Assembly (NCBI RefSeq): GCF_000203815.1
Contig: NW_004457737.1
Span: forward strand, 744,001 to 808,000
Direction: 5' to 3'
DNA length: 64,000 nt
Source: Cavenderia fasciculata
Lineage: Eukaryota; Evosea; Eumycetozoa; Acytosteliales; Cavenderiaceae
Below the pieces are notes generated by a model, which worked only from the letters and a program-made list of their open reading frames with translations, made no database searches and was not told the DNA's origin. Numbering within the stretch: position 1 is the first letter of the stretch; the number at the start of each line of letters is the position of its first letter. The translations under genes were made by a program, and so were the position numbers. This document shows positions 48,902-62,722 of the stretch, piece after piece.

Positions 48902-51900
48902 TTATTTCTTTTTTGGTTCCAATTTAACGGTAAAGGTATGGAAATAATCTAGACCCATGTAAGAATCTGAATAACATTTGACATGATAGACTAGAGTGTT
49001 GGCATCGACATTGTCTGGAATATTAATGTTGAAAGAGACCAATGAACTGTTGTTCTTTTGGTTGCCATGTTGTTTGAGACCTTGGAGTCTCTTGAATGCT
49101 ACAAAGTTTTCATTTTCATCGGTCAAGACGACAATCCAACCTTCATCCTTGTTTTTGGGGTATTGAGGAGCATGACAAAAGTTGTTGTGGAAACCCTTGT
49201 TTTCTCTTTGCACCAATATCTTGACAGTGTGTGGTTTGCTACGTGACACTAGTGCATCTGATTGGTTGATTTCAGATATCTTGATGATTGGTAAATGTTG
49301 GATGACATTGATGGTTTCACGACAATGTGTTGGTGGCATTGAAAGTTGATGTTCAATAAGTAACTTGAATCTTTCTACAATATCCTTGTTGTTCTTGTTA
49401 TCTTTGCTGTTATTGTTGTTTGGTTTGACATTAAAGGCAAGGACAAGTTCTTTGAGATTTTTGCAACCTAGTTGAGCTGCGATTTGGTCAGCAGCTTCAA
49501 GAGAGATGTGGGGTAGTGTAGCGAGGGAGGTGTCCTTTCCATCGGTGGTTTGTTCCCATCTACCTTGAACGAGCATTTGAAGGAGACGGATGGTTTGGAC
49601 AACCGTTGCAAAGAATCCACACTCATAGGCAACATCGATCATGGCCTGGAGAATACGAATACCCTGATCGAGTGCAGTCTTGGTATCGGTGACATAATCG
49701 GGAATGGGGAGTGCACAACGCTCAAAATGAGCTTGCATCAGCAAATGCACCTTGGTGTGCTCGCTGAGATAGTCCTCGACCTTGATAGGCAGACGCTGGT
49801 TAAACTCCTCGTTGATAATGTCTTCGGCGTGACGCACGGGGAACTCGGAATACTCGTGGGCGAGTGAGAGGATACGGAGCAGCGATCGGATGTCATTGTC
49901 GGCACGGATGTTGTTGGAAAAGAGACGGACCGTGCGGAAATTGAGGTAGTAGAACGACGCGATACGGCCGAGGATGAGCGGCTCAATGTCGTCGGTGTTT
50001 TCGTCGATTGACACACACTTGGCGATTTGCAAGTCGTCTAGTGTGTTGTCGAGCAGCTCCGAGAGGAAGCGGTTGATGGAACGCACCGAGTTGTCCTCAC
50101 AGCCATAGTAGGTGGGGCTCTGCAAGAGACGACGGAAGAGGAACGTGTTGGTGAGGTACTCGATCGCCTGCTGCTTGTTGTTGATGGTGCCCGACACAAT
50201 CTCGGCGTTGAGATGGTCGTGCAAGAACTCTTTGAGATGCGACTCGACTGGGAATGGGTCGTAGAGGAACTTTTTGTAAAAGTTCTTTTTAGACTCTTGC
50301 ACGAGGATCACTGCCTTTCCTTCCTTGTCAAACTGGGGACGTCCGGCACGACCCATCATCTGCAACACATCCGTCAGTGGGTAATCAACATATGTCTTGG
50401 TGCGGCCGTCAAAGTACTCTGTACCTTTAATGACGACAAGATGTGCGGGCAAGTTGACACCCCACGCAAGGGTCGACGTCGAGATGAGCACTTGAATGAT
50501 ATTGTCGGCAAAGAGACGCTCGACGAGCACTCTGTCCTGGTCGTTGAGACCGGCATGATGCATACCAATGCCAAAAGAGAGCGTGTGGCGCAAATGGCTG
50601 TCTTTGACGCTATCGAGGATCGCGTCGAGGTCGTCGGCGGGACCGAGGTGGAGCCACTGGGTGGGATCCTCGACAACGAGGTGCGAGATGAGGTCCATGG
50701 CAGTGAGACGTGTCTGTCTACGCGACGACACAAACACCAACACTGGCTTGAGTGGCGAGTACGTCTTGATCGATGCAAAGGTTGGTTTGTTCATCGTCTG
50801 CATTCTTGGACAATAGTGTTTGCCTGCGAACCCCTGTACGTGCACTTCGATTGGTACGGGACGACAAGATGGACGGAAATTAAACAGACCGACCTTTTCA
50901 ATACCCATCCACTCGGCCAAATCAATCGCGTTGGCCATAGCTGTCGACAAACCAATGATACGTACTTGATGTCCAGTCTGCTTGGAGATCATAGCCATAC
51001 GACTGACAATAACCTCTAGAGTGGGTCCACGCAACTCTCCCAAAAGATGGATTTCATCAATAATCAACAACGACACACTTGTGACATACGATCTATTCTT
51101 CCAATTTCTAGAGATACCATCCCACTTTTCAGGAGTGGTTGTGACAACATCTGCATTCTGCAAAGCAATCACATTGGGTGTGTAATCACCAGTCAACTCG
51201 ACCAACTTCTTGCCCAACTTCTTTTCGAGCTTGTCTGACCAATCATTCATACGCTCACGAACAAGTGCTTTGAGTGGTGCAATGTACACAATCTTCATGT
51301 GTGGTTCGTCTCTAAACACCTTGAACATGGCCAACTCGGCACAAATGGTCTTACCAGAACCCGTTGGACTACCCAACAACACATTGTTATTCGTGTAGTA
51401 GAGTGTGTGGAACACCTGTGTTTGAATGGGATTGAAATGTGAAAACTTGAACAACGCCTCTAGCTGTGGGTTCTTGAGTGCTTCTTTGGGAAGTGGACGC
51501 AAGTCGAGTAGTTCAGTATTGATAACACGTGATTGTTGTGGAATGATCAAATGCTTGAATGAGATGGGGATACGCTCATCACAATTCAACCAACGATCCG
51601 AGATGTAATGCAAAAAGAATTGACTTGGCAATGGGTTTTGAATGGGGATGATAAAGCTGAGTTTGATATCAGACTCGTGTTCTTGGTGATCACCTTCTTC
51701 GTTTTGACGGTTTTGGTGACGCAAGGCGTTGAATTGTCGCTTGCTGAGAATAAAGTACTCGGAATGATAGATAAACTCATTGTCACTGTCTTCAACCCAG
51801 ATCCAGAAGGGTTGGCTCTCGCCGTGGATCTTTTCGTTCCATCTGAAGCGTGGCTGCACCGACAGGTTGATACGAAGGATGGTCGAGGTGATGGGTTGCA

Positions 51901-54900
51901 GCTCAATGTCAAACTCGAGCTTGGGGAACTGCTCGGCAATGCGGATGGTTGCCGTGGCAATGTCGCGGTTGCCCACGACGGTGGCCAGCTCGCCGGCATC
52001 CATCTCGACGACCTGGTCGGGCGTGATCAACTCGGCTTCCTCGAGCTTCTTGAGTGTGAGCAGGTTGAGCGTGCTAAACTGACGCAGTGGCTGTTCAAAA
52101 TGCCACATTTGGTGGTCGATCATCTTGCACAGGTCGAGTATCTGCTTGGCGACGCTGCACCAGCCACGCTTCATCGTAATCTCAAACAGACCACGTAGAA
52201 TACGCGCCGAGTTTTGAATGACATAGTTGGAATCAGAGACGAGCGAGAAACCCTCGATCTTGGCACGCGACAGATACGCCTGGATCATGACCTTGACCTT
52301 GCTGTATCGGTCGATAATGTCTGTCTCGTAAAAACATGCATTCTCGGAGAGTTGTGTCAATTCACGAGTCTCTTCCTCGCGGAGGTTGACATTTTCAAAC
52401 TCGGACGAGTTGGTCAAGAGCGTGAGGATCTGCTCTTGGTTCATATGCTCTTTAAGTATCTCGTTGAACGTTTCGATCGACGGATGCTTGATATAGTAGT
52501 GACTGGCAATACGTCCTAGATCGGTTGTGAAAAAGTTGCCCGACGCACGGTCAAAGCGGATCATCTTGCTCTTTTCGAGTTGGACGGCCGCATTCTCGAT
52601 CAGCTTGTGACGGAACTGCTCGAGGGTTGGGTCGTGTCCGACTTCGTTGAGTGGGATACCGTAGACGTGCGGGTTGGCAATCATACGGATATAGAGGTAC
52701 GTGTAGCCGAGCCAAGTGACGGCTTCGCGCACGTTGGACACTGTGCCGAGCACAATCTCGGCGTTGAGATGGTCGACCAGATTGGTGATGAAACGCGACT
52801 CGATCGGCATGGCTGCCGACATGAGCATGAGGTAGTGGTGCAGCTTGTCGTGTGTAGTGAGCAGGAAACTCTCGCCAAACGTGTCAAACTGGGGACGACC
52901 GGCACGACCAAAGATTTGCATGACGTCTGAAATGCCGAGATCGATGAACCCACCGTTCTTGGAGTCATACAGCTGCGTGCCCTTGATGATGACCGTGTGT
53001 GCGGGAAGATTGACACCCCAAGCGAGCGTCGCCGTACACACGAGCACCTTGATGGTGCCGTCGGCAAAATGACGCTCCACAATGTTACGGTCGTGACGCA
53101 AAAGGCCGGCGTGATGGATCGACACGCCGTGTTGGAACAAGTCGCGGATCTCCTTGGCCTTGGCCTTGTCAACGTCCTTTTGCGCGGCCTTGTACTTGTC
53201 GGGCTCGCTACCATAGTCTGCAAACTTGAAGCGCTTCTCTGTGGCGTGCGCGACCATTGCCTCGGCCGTCTTGACCGTGTCACGACGTGCGTGCACAAAC
53301 ACCATCACTTGGTACCCTTCCTTGATCGATTTCTCGAGCTTGTCGTAGCAGATACGGTTCATGTCGTTGTTACGCGCCAACACACCCTCAGCCTTGACAC
53401 CACAAAACGTGGAGGTCATTGGCACGGGACGGTACGACGCGTCAAAGCAAAAGGTCGATGTCGGCGTAGCATGGATAAACTGTGCCACGTGGTTGTAGTT
53501 GGGCAGCGTCGCAGACAGACCCACGATACGGATCATCACCTGCGTCGTCTCGACCTGACGCAACGTACGTGCCACAACACTCTCCAACACGGGACCACGC
53601 TCCTCGTGCAACAAATGGATCTCATCAATGATGAGCAGACGCACCAACTGTGTCAATGCCACGTCGCTGCTCTTTCTAGTCACAACGTCCCATTTTTCGG
53701 GAGTGGTGATGATGATCTGTGTCTCTTGCAGCTCCTTTTGCGTGAGCTGCATGTCTCCTGTCAACTCTTTGACCACAATGCCCAGGTATGCCAACGACTT
53801 TCCAAACTTTTCAGTCATTTCAGCAGCCAGTGCTTTAAGGGGTGCAATGTAGATGATTTTGAATTGGTCCAAGTTCAATATCCCATTGTAAAAGTTGTTT
53901 TCAATCTCGTGCAGTATAGTCAGCAACGCAATGTTGGTCTTACCGGCACCGGTTGGTGCACAAATAAGTAGGTTCTCGTTGGTCTTGTACGCAACGTCAA
54001 ACACACGCGACTGGATACGATTGAGTGACTGGATCTTGCCAAACGCCGCACGCGAACGCTTGTCAATGTCTGTGATGGGAATGAGCTTCTCATTCTCGGC
54101 AAATGGTTTTGGCTTGCTGTGTGGGATAGTCATCTCGGTATGTGTACCACACTCCTTTTTAATGAGATTCGATGGCAATGCAACTTTTGAAAACATGGCT
54201 GCATCGACATTCAAATCCTTGCCCTTAAACTCGGTCTGTGGTTGTAAATTGGCTGGTATGTTTTGTTTTGGATTTGGAATAAATTGTTCAAATTCCTCAG
54301 CGTCGTATAAATCATTCTTGTTGTTTTGTTGTCCACCTTTTTTACTATTACTTGATTGTTTTTCTTTTCCAGTGACTTGTTGTTTAACTGTAGTAGTTGG
54401 ATTTTGGATGGCATGGAGTACACTTGATTTGTTGGTTACTAGGTCACCGACAAAATCAAGATGATCAAACCCTAAGATATTGATCAAATCCTCCTCTATA
54501 TTCTTTGATGCTTTCAAAGTCTGAACGATTGATTGCATCACTTGATCACTTGGTAATCCAGATGTCTTGCTTACATCTAAACATTTTTCAATTAACCATT
54601 GATCGTTAAACTTTGATTTTTGTGATTGTTGTTGTTGAGGTTGTTGTTGAGGTTGTCTTTGTTGTGGTTGTTTTTTTGATGTCTTTTTAACAATGAATAT
54701 TTCTTCTTCTTTTTTTGATGACATTGATGCAGATGCTGCTTCTTGTTGCATATCTAATTCTTCTTGATTTTGATATGGGATATCGATAAACAACTCATCG
54801 ACTGAATTCAACTTGATAAATGAGTTTCCCCATTCTTGGGAATCAGTGTCGTTGATGATGGCCGATGCCTCTCTAGCACCAGCACTGTTTGCCTGATACG

Positions 54901-55547
54901 GGTTCTTGACGGTCAACAACTGGTCGACATGTTGTTTGAGAGCAGCATACAAGTTCAACTTGAACCCCGATCCAAACAACTGCTTCAACGACTGTTGTTT
55001 AAACACATCGTCCTTGTCTGGATTACCAAGCATCATAAACACCTCATACGAAGCTGCATGTAATTCATCCGATGGTATCTCATCATTATCAACAAATTTC
55101 ATAATAATATCAAGGAATTTGTTATATGTTGCTCTATTTTGTTTTTGTTCTCCTAAATACAAATTTTAAAAAGATTTAATAAATGATTCCAACTATGATG
55201 ATGATGATGTTATGAGATATATTATACATACCAGCACTTAATTTGTCATTGCTAAAGTATCCCCAAGCTAATTGTCCACTTAATAGTTTGACACCAGCAG
55301 CTCTCTTTTTCTCCTCTTTTTTCTTTTGATACAATGAGTTTCGATGAGCTACCAATTCATCTAATTTAATGTAATCTGTTGTTGTTGTTGTTGATTGTTG
55401 TTGAGATTGAGGGAATCTCAAGTAATCAGATATAGTTGTAGGTAATGTAGATCCTTTCTATTTAATCATTAATCAACCAATCATTAGTGAACATCATTCT
55501 TTAACAATCACATGATTATCTTTCTTTCAACTTACATTCAGAACCAT
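48902..55547 (-). CDS. ascc3: ASCC3-type double Ski2-like RNA/DNA helicase
   Basis: Three exons: 55536-55547 (MVLN), 55232-55457 and 48902-55152, together 2162 residues, matching human ASCC3 (about 2200). ASCC3 is the motor of the ASC-1 complex: it unwinds alkylated DNA for ALKBH3 repair and splits collided ribosomes in quality control. Two helicase cassettes are complete. The first has CAPTGAGKT, TTPEKWDVVTRKS, DEIHLLHEERGPVLES and a GRAGRPQFD motif; the second has GSPTGSGKT, DEIHLLGELRGPTLEV and GRAGRPQFD again. Each is followed by a Sec63-like domain. The GDMQLTQ and RQTRLTAMDL blocks are nearer ASCC3 than BRR2. The first 300 residues carry Gln/Lys-rich low-complexity sequence. Codon use in the second cassette is GC-rich. 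Confidence 0.96.
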
Positions 55548-55765
55548 TTTCTATCTTTAAATGAATATTATTATTGTACAATAAATGAATATCTTCTTCT
55601 ATTCTCCTTCTAAATGTAATGTAATAAATGTAATGGTAGGGATGAAACGAATGAATGAAAATCAAGTGCTTCGAAATGAAGTATTAAAACTATTAGTTTT
55701 TTTTTTGCTAAAAAGAGAAGAAGATCATTAATAATTTAATTTATTATTTATAAACGCATTTAGAA

Positions 55766-56309
55766 ATGGTATGAATATGAAGAATACAATAAGAATGATA
55801 TATAAATATATAATATTGATTGAATCGTACAAGCATATGACTAATCATCAAACACTCTATCTCATCTTTATATGAATATCATGGATTGATTGATCAATGA
55901 ATGAATGATTTACTACAACTCTACTAAAGTCAACAGATAGTGAAATTCAAGAAACCTTTAATAGAATACAATCACAACACAAAGGTGTTAAAGGAATATT
56001 GATTGTAAACAAGTTTGGATCAATCTTGAAATCAACATTTGACAATGAATCAAATACACAATACTCCAAGCTAATTCTTGATCTCTACCCAAGACTCGAC
56101 TCTCTATTAAAGGTTAATGATCCTAGAGATGAACTTTCATTCTTTAGAGTTAGATCAAAAGATAACGATATTATGATCTCTCCAGGTAACATTGATCATA
56201 TAACACAACATTCATCCCCAAAACACATATAACTAACTTTACTTTCTTCAATCACAATATAACAGATAAAGATTATTATTTATTAGTTGTTAATCAAATT
56301 CAACAATAA
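55766..56309 (+). CDS. roadblock/LC7-type dynein light chain
   Basis: The two main exons are 55930-56185 and 56266-56309. Together they encode STDSEIQETFNRIQSQHKG, VKGILIVNKFGS, STFDNESNTQYSK, DELSFFRVRSKDNDIMISP and DKDYYLLVVNQIQ, aligning along the whole length of DYNLRB (about 96 residues). This light chain dimerises on dynein intermediate chain and helps cargo attachment. No ATG lies in frame in exon 1 before a stop, so I infer a tiny first exon consisting of the ATG at 55766-55768 followed by a GTATGA donor; this gives 100 residues in frame. That first exon is the least certain part. Confidence 0.82.
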
Positions 56310-56555
56310 TAATAATAAATAATAAATAATATAACAATATAATCATAATTAATAATATTAATTAATGGATAGTCGACTACCCATTAAACCGACAAAGACG
56401 AACGACAGATCATTCACAATCAATCCCCACCCACCCTTAAAAAGAGTTGTAATAAATAGTAACAATATAATAATAATAACAGAATAATAACAGTATACCA
56501 AATGAATGTTGGATTGGATATTAGATATTAAAATTAAACCTGGATCGATTTATTC

Positions 56556-57655
56556 TTACATTTTCTTTCCTTTGCCAAACCAAGATGGAATTTTGGTTCC
56601 ACTAGCGGATCGAGCTTCTTCTTCATTATATCTATCATCTTTCATATCAATATCCTTATCATTATTATTATTATTATTATTAATATTTACATTATCAGAA
56701 GTTGGAGTAGATTGTTCTGATGATATGGTGGTTGAGCTGCTAGTTGTTGTACTAGTACTAGTAGTACTAGTTGTCGATTCAGATTGTTCCTTCTTTTCCT
56801 TTTGTTCCTTTTCTTCCTTTTCTTGTTGTAATAAATCATTGATTGTTTCTTTAAAAGATGCTGTAAATTGATCATCAATCTCTGGTATGAGTTTAAGTGG
56901 AGCTGAATCGGGACGAACACCAACATATATTTTTGCACGAGGGTATAATTGCTCAGAGACAAATGTCTTGTCAAGAGCGAGTTCCTTGACAGGTGGAGTG
57001 ACATAGAGGTAAAAGTTGGCAAGTGGTTCAACAAATTTGGTCGAGAGGAATTGGTGTAGTTTGGCAATACGTTCTCTTGGATGGAATGTCATTTCCAACA
57101 CCTTTCTATCGGGAAGTGTGATACGAATGTCTGTCGTTGTGTATTTTCTTGCTTTCTTTTGGTCTTCACTATCTCTCATCTTTTTAGTTCTCAATATTGA
57201 ATCCCTTTCATCCTTTTCTCTCTTGATTCTTTTATTTGCTTCCATCAATCTTTTAAAATCTTCTGATGTCATTGCTTCATCAAATTGAATAGCTAAAAAA
57301 TTAAAATAAAATATATATATATTAATTATAGTGTAGATTAATTAACTAAATAATAATAATAGATACATACAAGTGATATCTATATCTTCATATTTTGGAG
57401 TATGAATCTTAAAATTTCTTTCAATTTCTGGTTGTTCAAATTGTTGTATTGGTGGGGATGATTCCATTGGAACTACTGTTGAAGTTGTAGAAGTTGTAGA
57501 TGTTGTAGATGCAATAGCATTGTCATTTGATGGTGAATCTATTAAATCCATTGCTTTATCATCTTTGGTTTCTGATGATGAAGATGATGAAGTTGTTGGA
57601 GATGGCGGTACTTGTTGAGGATTATCCTTTGGTGATGTTGTACTTTCTATTTTAA

Positions 57656-57686
<31 letters not shown>

Positions 57687-58590
57687 GTTATTATTATTAT
57701 TATTATTTGAAGGAGATGTAGATGGTGAAGTTTTCGTCGTTGATGTAGTCGTCGTAGATGTTGATGGTGAAACTCCTTTTTGTTCTTGTTCTTGTTGTGG
57801 TTGTGATTGTTGTTGATTTATATATTCTTCATATGTTATGCCCTTTAATTGTTCCATAATTTGATTTGCCTTTTCAAAGAAACCCAATGGTTGATAGGTA
57901 TCGATTGTTTCTTTAATCTCTTCATATTTAACGTCGGTTTGTTTGAATTTAAGATGAATCAAACATGATTCTGTAATCATTAATTTACGTAGTGTAAATT
58001 GTTGTAATTCTTCAAATGTAGATACCTAAATCAATCAAATTAATATACTATCACTATCCTATCATTTTTGGTAGATTAATTTTTAATTTCTACATACTTC
58101 CTTATTAATAATAACGGCAACAGGAGATTTGTAGTAGCCAGTTTCAACGTCAAATTGTCTTACCAGGTTCTCACCATTTTTCGATTCAAAGTGCAAAAAG
58201 ATGTCCCAGAGGGTCAGAGTTGTCTTGAAGTTTCCTTGCAGTCTCTTGCCGTCTGGTAATTGTATGGCTATTCTAATCTCTGATGTGACATTGGCACCTG
58301 AATTCTGAACAATCGATACACGACTACCTGAAGGAATACCTGACAATCTAAAAGGGAATGTTAAATTGACTGGCTTGTTGTTGTAACTGAAATAGAGTAT
58401 AGACGGGTTAATAATAAACACTGGTTGTATTATCACTGTTATGATCTTACGATAAAGCATATAGTGTATGACTTTCTTGTGGAACTTTATACATGGTCAA
58501 TGCTTTAGACAGTAGATCTGCCATAGCTGTACCTGGTGTAACTTGAATTGTTTTCTTATCATTCTTGAACAACACATGTAATGATGACAT
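56556..58590 (-). CDS. ubxd9: UBXD9/TUG (ASPSCR1)-type p97 adaptor
   Basis: Four exons: 58451-58590, 58098-58386, 57371-58025 and 56556-57292, 606 residues. The N-terminus (MSSLHVLFKND ... MYKVPQESHTLYAL) is a TUG-type ubiquitin-like domain; a second ubiquitin-like segment follows (RIAIQLPDGKRLQGNF). Then come a Gln/Asn/Thr low-complexity linker and a C-terminal UBX domain (IRITLPDRKVLEMTFHPRERIAKLHQFL). UBX proteins of this class bind the AAA ATPase p97/Cdc48 and disassemble its hexamers; mammalian TUG retains GLUT4 vesicles. A basic, charged region (RLMEANKRIKREKDERDS) precedes the UBX. The tail ends SGTKIPSWFGKGKKM. Spliced frame is continuous through all three introns. Confidence 0.9.
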
Positions 58591-58840
58591 TGTTGTTAGA
58601 GATTATATTATATTATATTATATATTATATACAAATAGATAGATAGATAGATATCACTAGATAGATAAATTAAGATAGGTAAAATAATGTTTAATAACTT
58701 TTTAAAGAAAGGGTAATTAAAATTAATTTTGAAAAAAAACAAAGAATGACGATGATGAACTTAACAATATATTAATATTAATATTAATATTATATTTTTG
58801 TTTGTTTTAATTAAACTAATTCAATATTAGAAGAAGAAGA

Positions 58841-61800
58841 ATGAATGAAAGTAGAGATAAACTAATGAATGTTGATGATGATGATGACGATGACACTAAT
58901 CATCATTTATTGACTACACCAACATCAACCAACACCAATGATGATAATGATCATGATCATGATGATAATTCAAACGATGATGATGATGAGTCTACTAAAT
59001 CATTAATTACAGCTACAGCAACAGTAACAACACAACTACAACAAGACTTTGAAGATGATCATCAAGATGACCAAGTAACAACAACAACAAACTCAACCCC
59101 AAGTTTAAGTATCAACAGTAACAGAAATGTATTGGACCTTTTGGCAAAGAGAAAGAAGATCAGCAAAAAGGCTGCTATTAGATACAAACCAAAACAAACT
59201 CAACAACCTACCATTGTTCAAGTACCAGTCACCAAGGAAGATGCTTGCAAGAAAGGATGTTGTGGACCAAAAGAAAAGGAACCTCCTGCCGTTGTTGCCC
59301 AAGTACCAGTCAAGGAAGACTCTTGCAAGAAGGGTTGTTGCGGACCAAAGGAAAAGGAACCTGTCGTTATTGCTCAAGTACCAGTCACAAAGGAAGATTC
59401 TTGCAAGAAAGGATGTTGTGGACCAAAAGAACCTGTCGTTGCAGTCAAGGAAGACTCTTGCAAAAAGGGATGTTGTCCACCAGTATCGCCAGACATCTCT
59501 TTGACCAACAACACCAATACGAGTGCTGATAGTGAATGTAAAAAAGGATGTTGTCCACCAACAAAAGGAACAATAGTAGTAGATGTACCAACAATTGCAA
59601 TTGCAACAACAAAGAGTGCACCTAATATTGGAAGTGGAAAGTATTGTTGTGATGTTTGTATTACTGGACCTTGTTGTAAAAAGGATTGTTGTGCCACCGA
59701 GTGTTGTCTTACCTTTACCATCGAGTATGGTGGCAAGGATGGATTCATTTACAAGTCTGACAAGAAAAAGACAATGTATGCATCACTTTTGTACAAGGCG
59801 TGTGGTAGCTTGTTTGGATTGCGTTATGGATACGGTGAACACCAAAAACTTGATGAAACCAATAATGGTGATCACTCACATCAAGATGGTCCTCAACAAG
59901 AAATCGATATGTCTGTCCTATCAAATATCGAACCAACTCTTTTGCTACTCAATGTCGATGGAATGAATTGTGCCGATTGTGTCACTACAATGGAAGACAA
60001 GGTCAAGAAAATGGAAGGTATCAATACCATCACTACCAATCTCTTTACCTCCAAGTGTGAAATCACTTTCAATACCATGTTGACAGATCCATAGTATGTA
60101 GTTTATAAATATTTATTTAAATATTTTGATTACTTAATTATTTATTTTCTATTCTATTTTTTTTTTACTTTACTTAGTGCAATTATTCAAACTATTAATT
60201 CATTAGGATTCACGGCAACTGAAATCGATGACAAGGCGAATGAGTTGGTATTGGATCTAGGACAGGTTGTTGATGACATTAACATTTCGGTTTCTAATTT
60301 GGCTGATGATATCGAATCGATTGAAGGAGTTGAAAGTGTAATGATTAGTGGAGACAATGGTAATGTACTAGTCATTGCATACGATCAATCTACCGTTACT
60401 ATTAGAACACTGTATGATAGGGTCAATGAGATGGTTCGTGCTGACCCACCAATCCCAATATTGGACAAGAGTGCAATTAAAAAGAGTGGTGAGACATTGT
60501 CGATGAAGGACATGTTGTACAGACTATTGATGATATCATTGGTATTGTGTGTACCGTGTGTTCTCATCTCGTTTATTCTTCCACTTGGAAGTGGTCCAAA
60601 TACCATTTTGTCAACTTCCATCGTCAATGGATTCAGTGTCAAGATACTATTGTTGTTTATCTTTTCAACACCCATCCAATTCTACGTTGGTAAACCGTTG
60701 TACATGTTGGCGTACAAGACACTTAGACACGCTAAAAAGGCGTCGATGGACCTGTTGGTCATGATCAGCAGTACCATTGCATACGGCTATTCGTGTGTGT
60801 CGTCCATCATCCTCCTCTTTGACGCCAGCTACCACGGGGAAGTTTTCTTTGAAACGTCGTCCATCCTGCTGACACTTATCATCCTTGGTCGATACCTCGA
60901 AGCCGTTGCCAAGGGAAATGCAGGCAATGTCTTGAAATCTCTTCTATCTCTACAAGCTCAAACATCGATTTTAATCGAGTCTCCTAAACCCCCATCATCC
61001 CCCACGACGACAATCGACGACAAACCAAAAGAAACTAAACACGAGTTGGCCGAAGACGATTGTTGTTCTTCAAAACTTCAAATAAAAAAAGAGAGGGACG
61101 AAATGGAAGAGAGACAACGAAACCAATTCCTCCAACAAGAAAAAGAACTCCAAACCAAGGACAGAGAGATCCCAATTAAACTGGTACAACTCAACGACCA
61201 TTTGCGTATTCTACCATTTAGTAGAATCCCAGTGGACGGTATTATTATCAGCGAGTGTCGAGATACATTGGTTGACGAGTCAATGGTGACTGGCGAGTCG
61301 GTTCCAGTACCAAAGAAAACGGGTGATGCTGTGTATGGAGGATCGATGAGCTGCAACCAACCACTCATCATCAAAGTACACAAAAAACCAAACAATGGAA
61401 CACTCTCTAATATTTGCAAGATGGTTGAACAGGCTCAATCTTCCAAACCACCCATTCAACAAACTGCCGATCGTGTCGCATCCTATTTCGTACCCGGTAT
61501 TATCATCCTGTCGATTGTTGTATTTATCATCAACATTTGTCTTGCTCACTGGCGTGTGGTTGATACCGATGGACAAGGATCGTTCACATTCTCATTGTTA
61601 TTCTCGATTACTGTACTAGTCATCTCGTGTCCATGTGCAATTAGTTTGTCTGCTCCCACTGCCATCATGGTTGGCTGTGGTGTTGGTGCAAAGCTTGGTA
61701 TTCTTTACAAGGGTGGTGATGTACTAGAGGCAGCAAGTAAAGTAGACACGGTCGTCTTTGACAAGACTGGCACATTGACCAAAGGAAAACCAAATGTAAC

Positions 61801-62722
61801 CGATGTACATACCATTGGTACAGAGATTGACCAACACACTCTATTAGAGATTACAGGCTCATTGGAACAGTCGAGCGAACATGTTTATGGAAAGATGTTG
61901 ACCAAGTATTGTCGCGAGCAACTTGGTGGAAAAGAGTTGGTTGAAGCAACAGAAGTTGAATCCGTACCAGGCAAGGGAATCAAAGGATTGGTCAATGGAG
62001 TAAAGGTTGTTGCTGGAAACGTATCACTCATCGTTCAAGATGAAGCTATCATAGTTGACGAGTCATCTCAAAAAGTGATTGAATCTTTGGAAAGAGATGG
62101 AAAGACAATTGTAGTGGTTGCCATTGGCGGAAAGATTAGTGGTATATTTGGTATGATTGACGAGGTCAAGGAAGAGTCTAGACTAGTCGTACAGGCACTC
62201 ATGGCAAGAGGTCTCAAAGTTTGGATACTTAGTGGTGACAATTATCGTGCTGTTCAAAGAGTATCAAACTACCTCGGAGTACCCAATTTCATTGCATCGG
62301 CAACACCTCAGAGCAAGTGCAAATATATCAGTCAAATCCAATCACTTGGTAGAAAGGTTGCGTTTGTAGGTGATGGTGTCAATGATGCCGTTGCATTGGT
62401 TCAATCCAATGTGGGTATTGCTGTCTGCGAAGGTACCGATGTTGCCATTGAAGCAGCATCCATCGTTCTCATGAAGGATGATCTTCGTGGTGTCGTGACT
62501 TCCATTGACCTCTCTCAAAGAATCCTCAAAACCATCAAATTGAATTTCCTCTGGGCTTTTCTCTACAATCTCGTTGGTATCCCCATCTCTTCTGGTATCC
62601 TCTACCCATTCTTTCACGTATCCATCCCAGTGGCATTTGCGGGAATCTCAGAACTATTATCATCTCTTCCAGTAGTCTTATTTTCATTATTAATTAATTA
62701 TTATACTCCACCTTTAATTTAA
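58841..62722 (+). CDS. copper-transporting P1B-type ATPase with Cys-repeat N-terminus
   Basis: Two exons, 58841-60093 and 60178-62722, 1265 residues. P1B-1 ATPases pump Cu(I) out of the cytosol or into the secretory pathway using ATP. The first 130 residues are Asp/His/Thr-rich. Five CKKGCC repeats follow (136, 162, 188, 207, 233), then a Cys-dense block (residues 269-289: CCDVC, CCKKDCC, CCL). One heavy-metal-binding motif GMNCADC is at 374-380, and a second domain-like region lacks CxxC. The core has the copper-type CPC motif in SCPCAIS, TGE in VTGESVP, DKTGTLT (about 945) and GDGVNDA (about 1150). The usual SEHP locus reads SEHV (about 983). A long linker (HELAEDDCC, charged) interrupts the actuator region. 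Confidence 0.93.
59246..59554 (+). repeat. coding repeat encoding five CKKGCC metal-binding-like units
   Basis: Units of the form VxVKEDSCKKGCCGPKE are spaced 19-26 residues apart inside exon 1 of the copper ATPase. The DNA units are similar but not identical, so the array is not brand new. Confidence 0.85.

Noticed and set aside
49058-54464. Many frames of 60-324 codons on the plus strand and other minus frames under ASCC3
   Set aside because: They are shadows of a long, GC-biased, well-conserved coding exon; the real frame shows complete helicase motifs.
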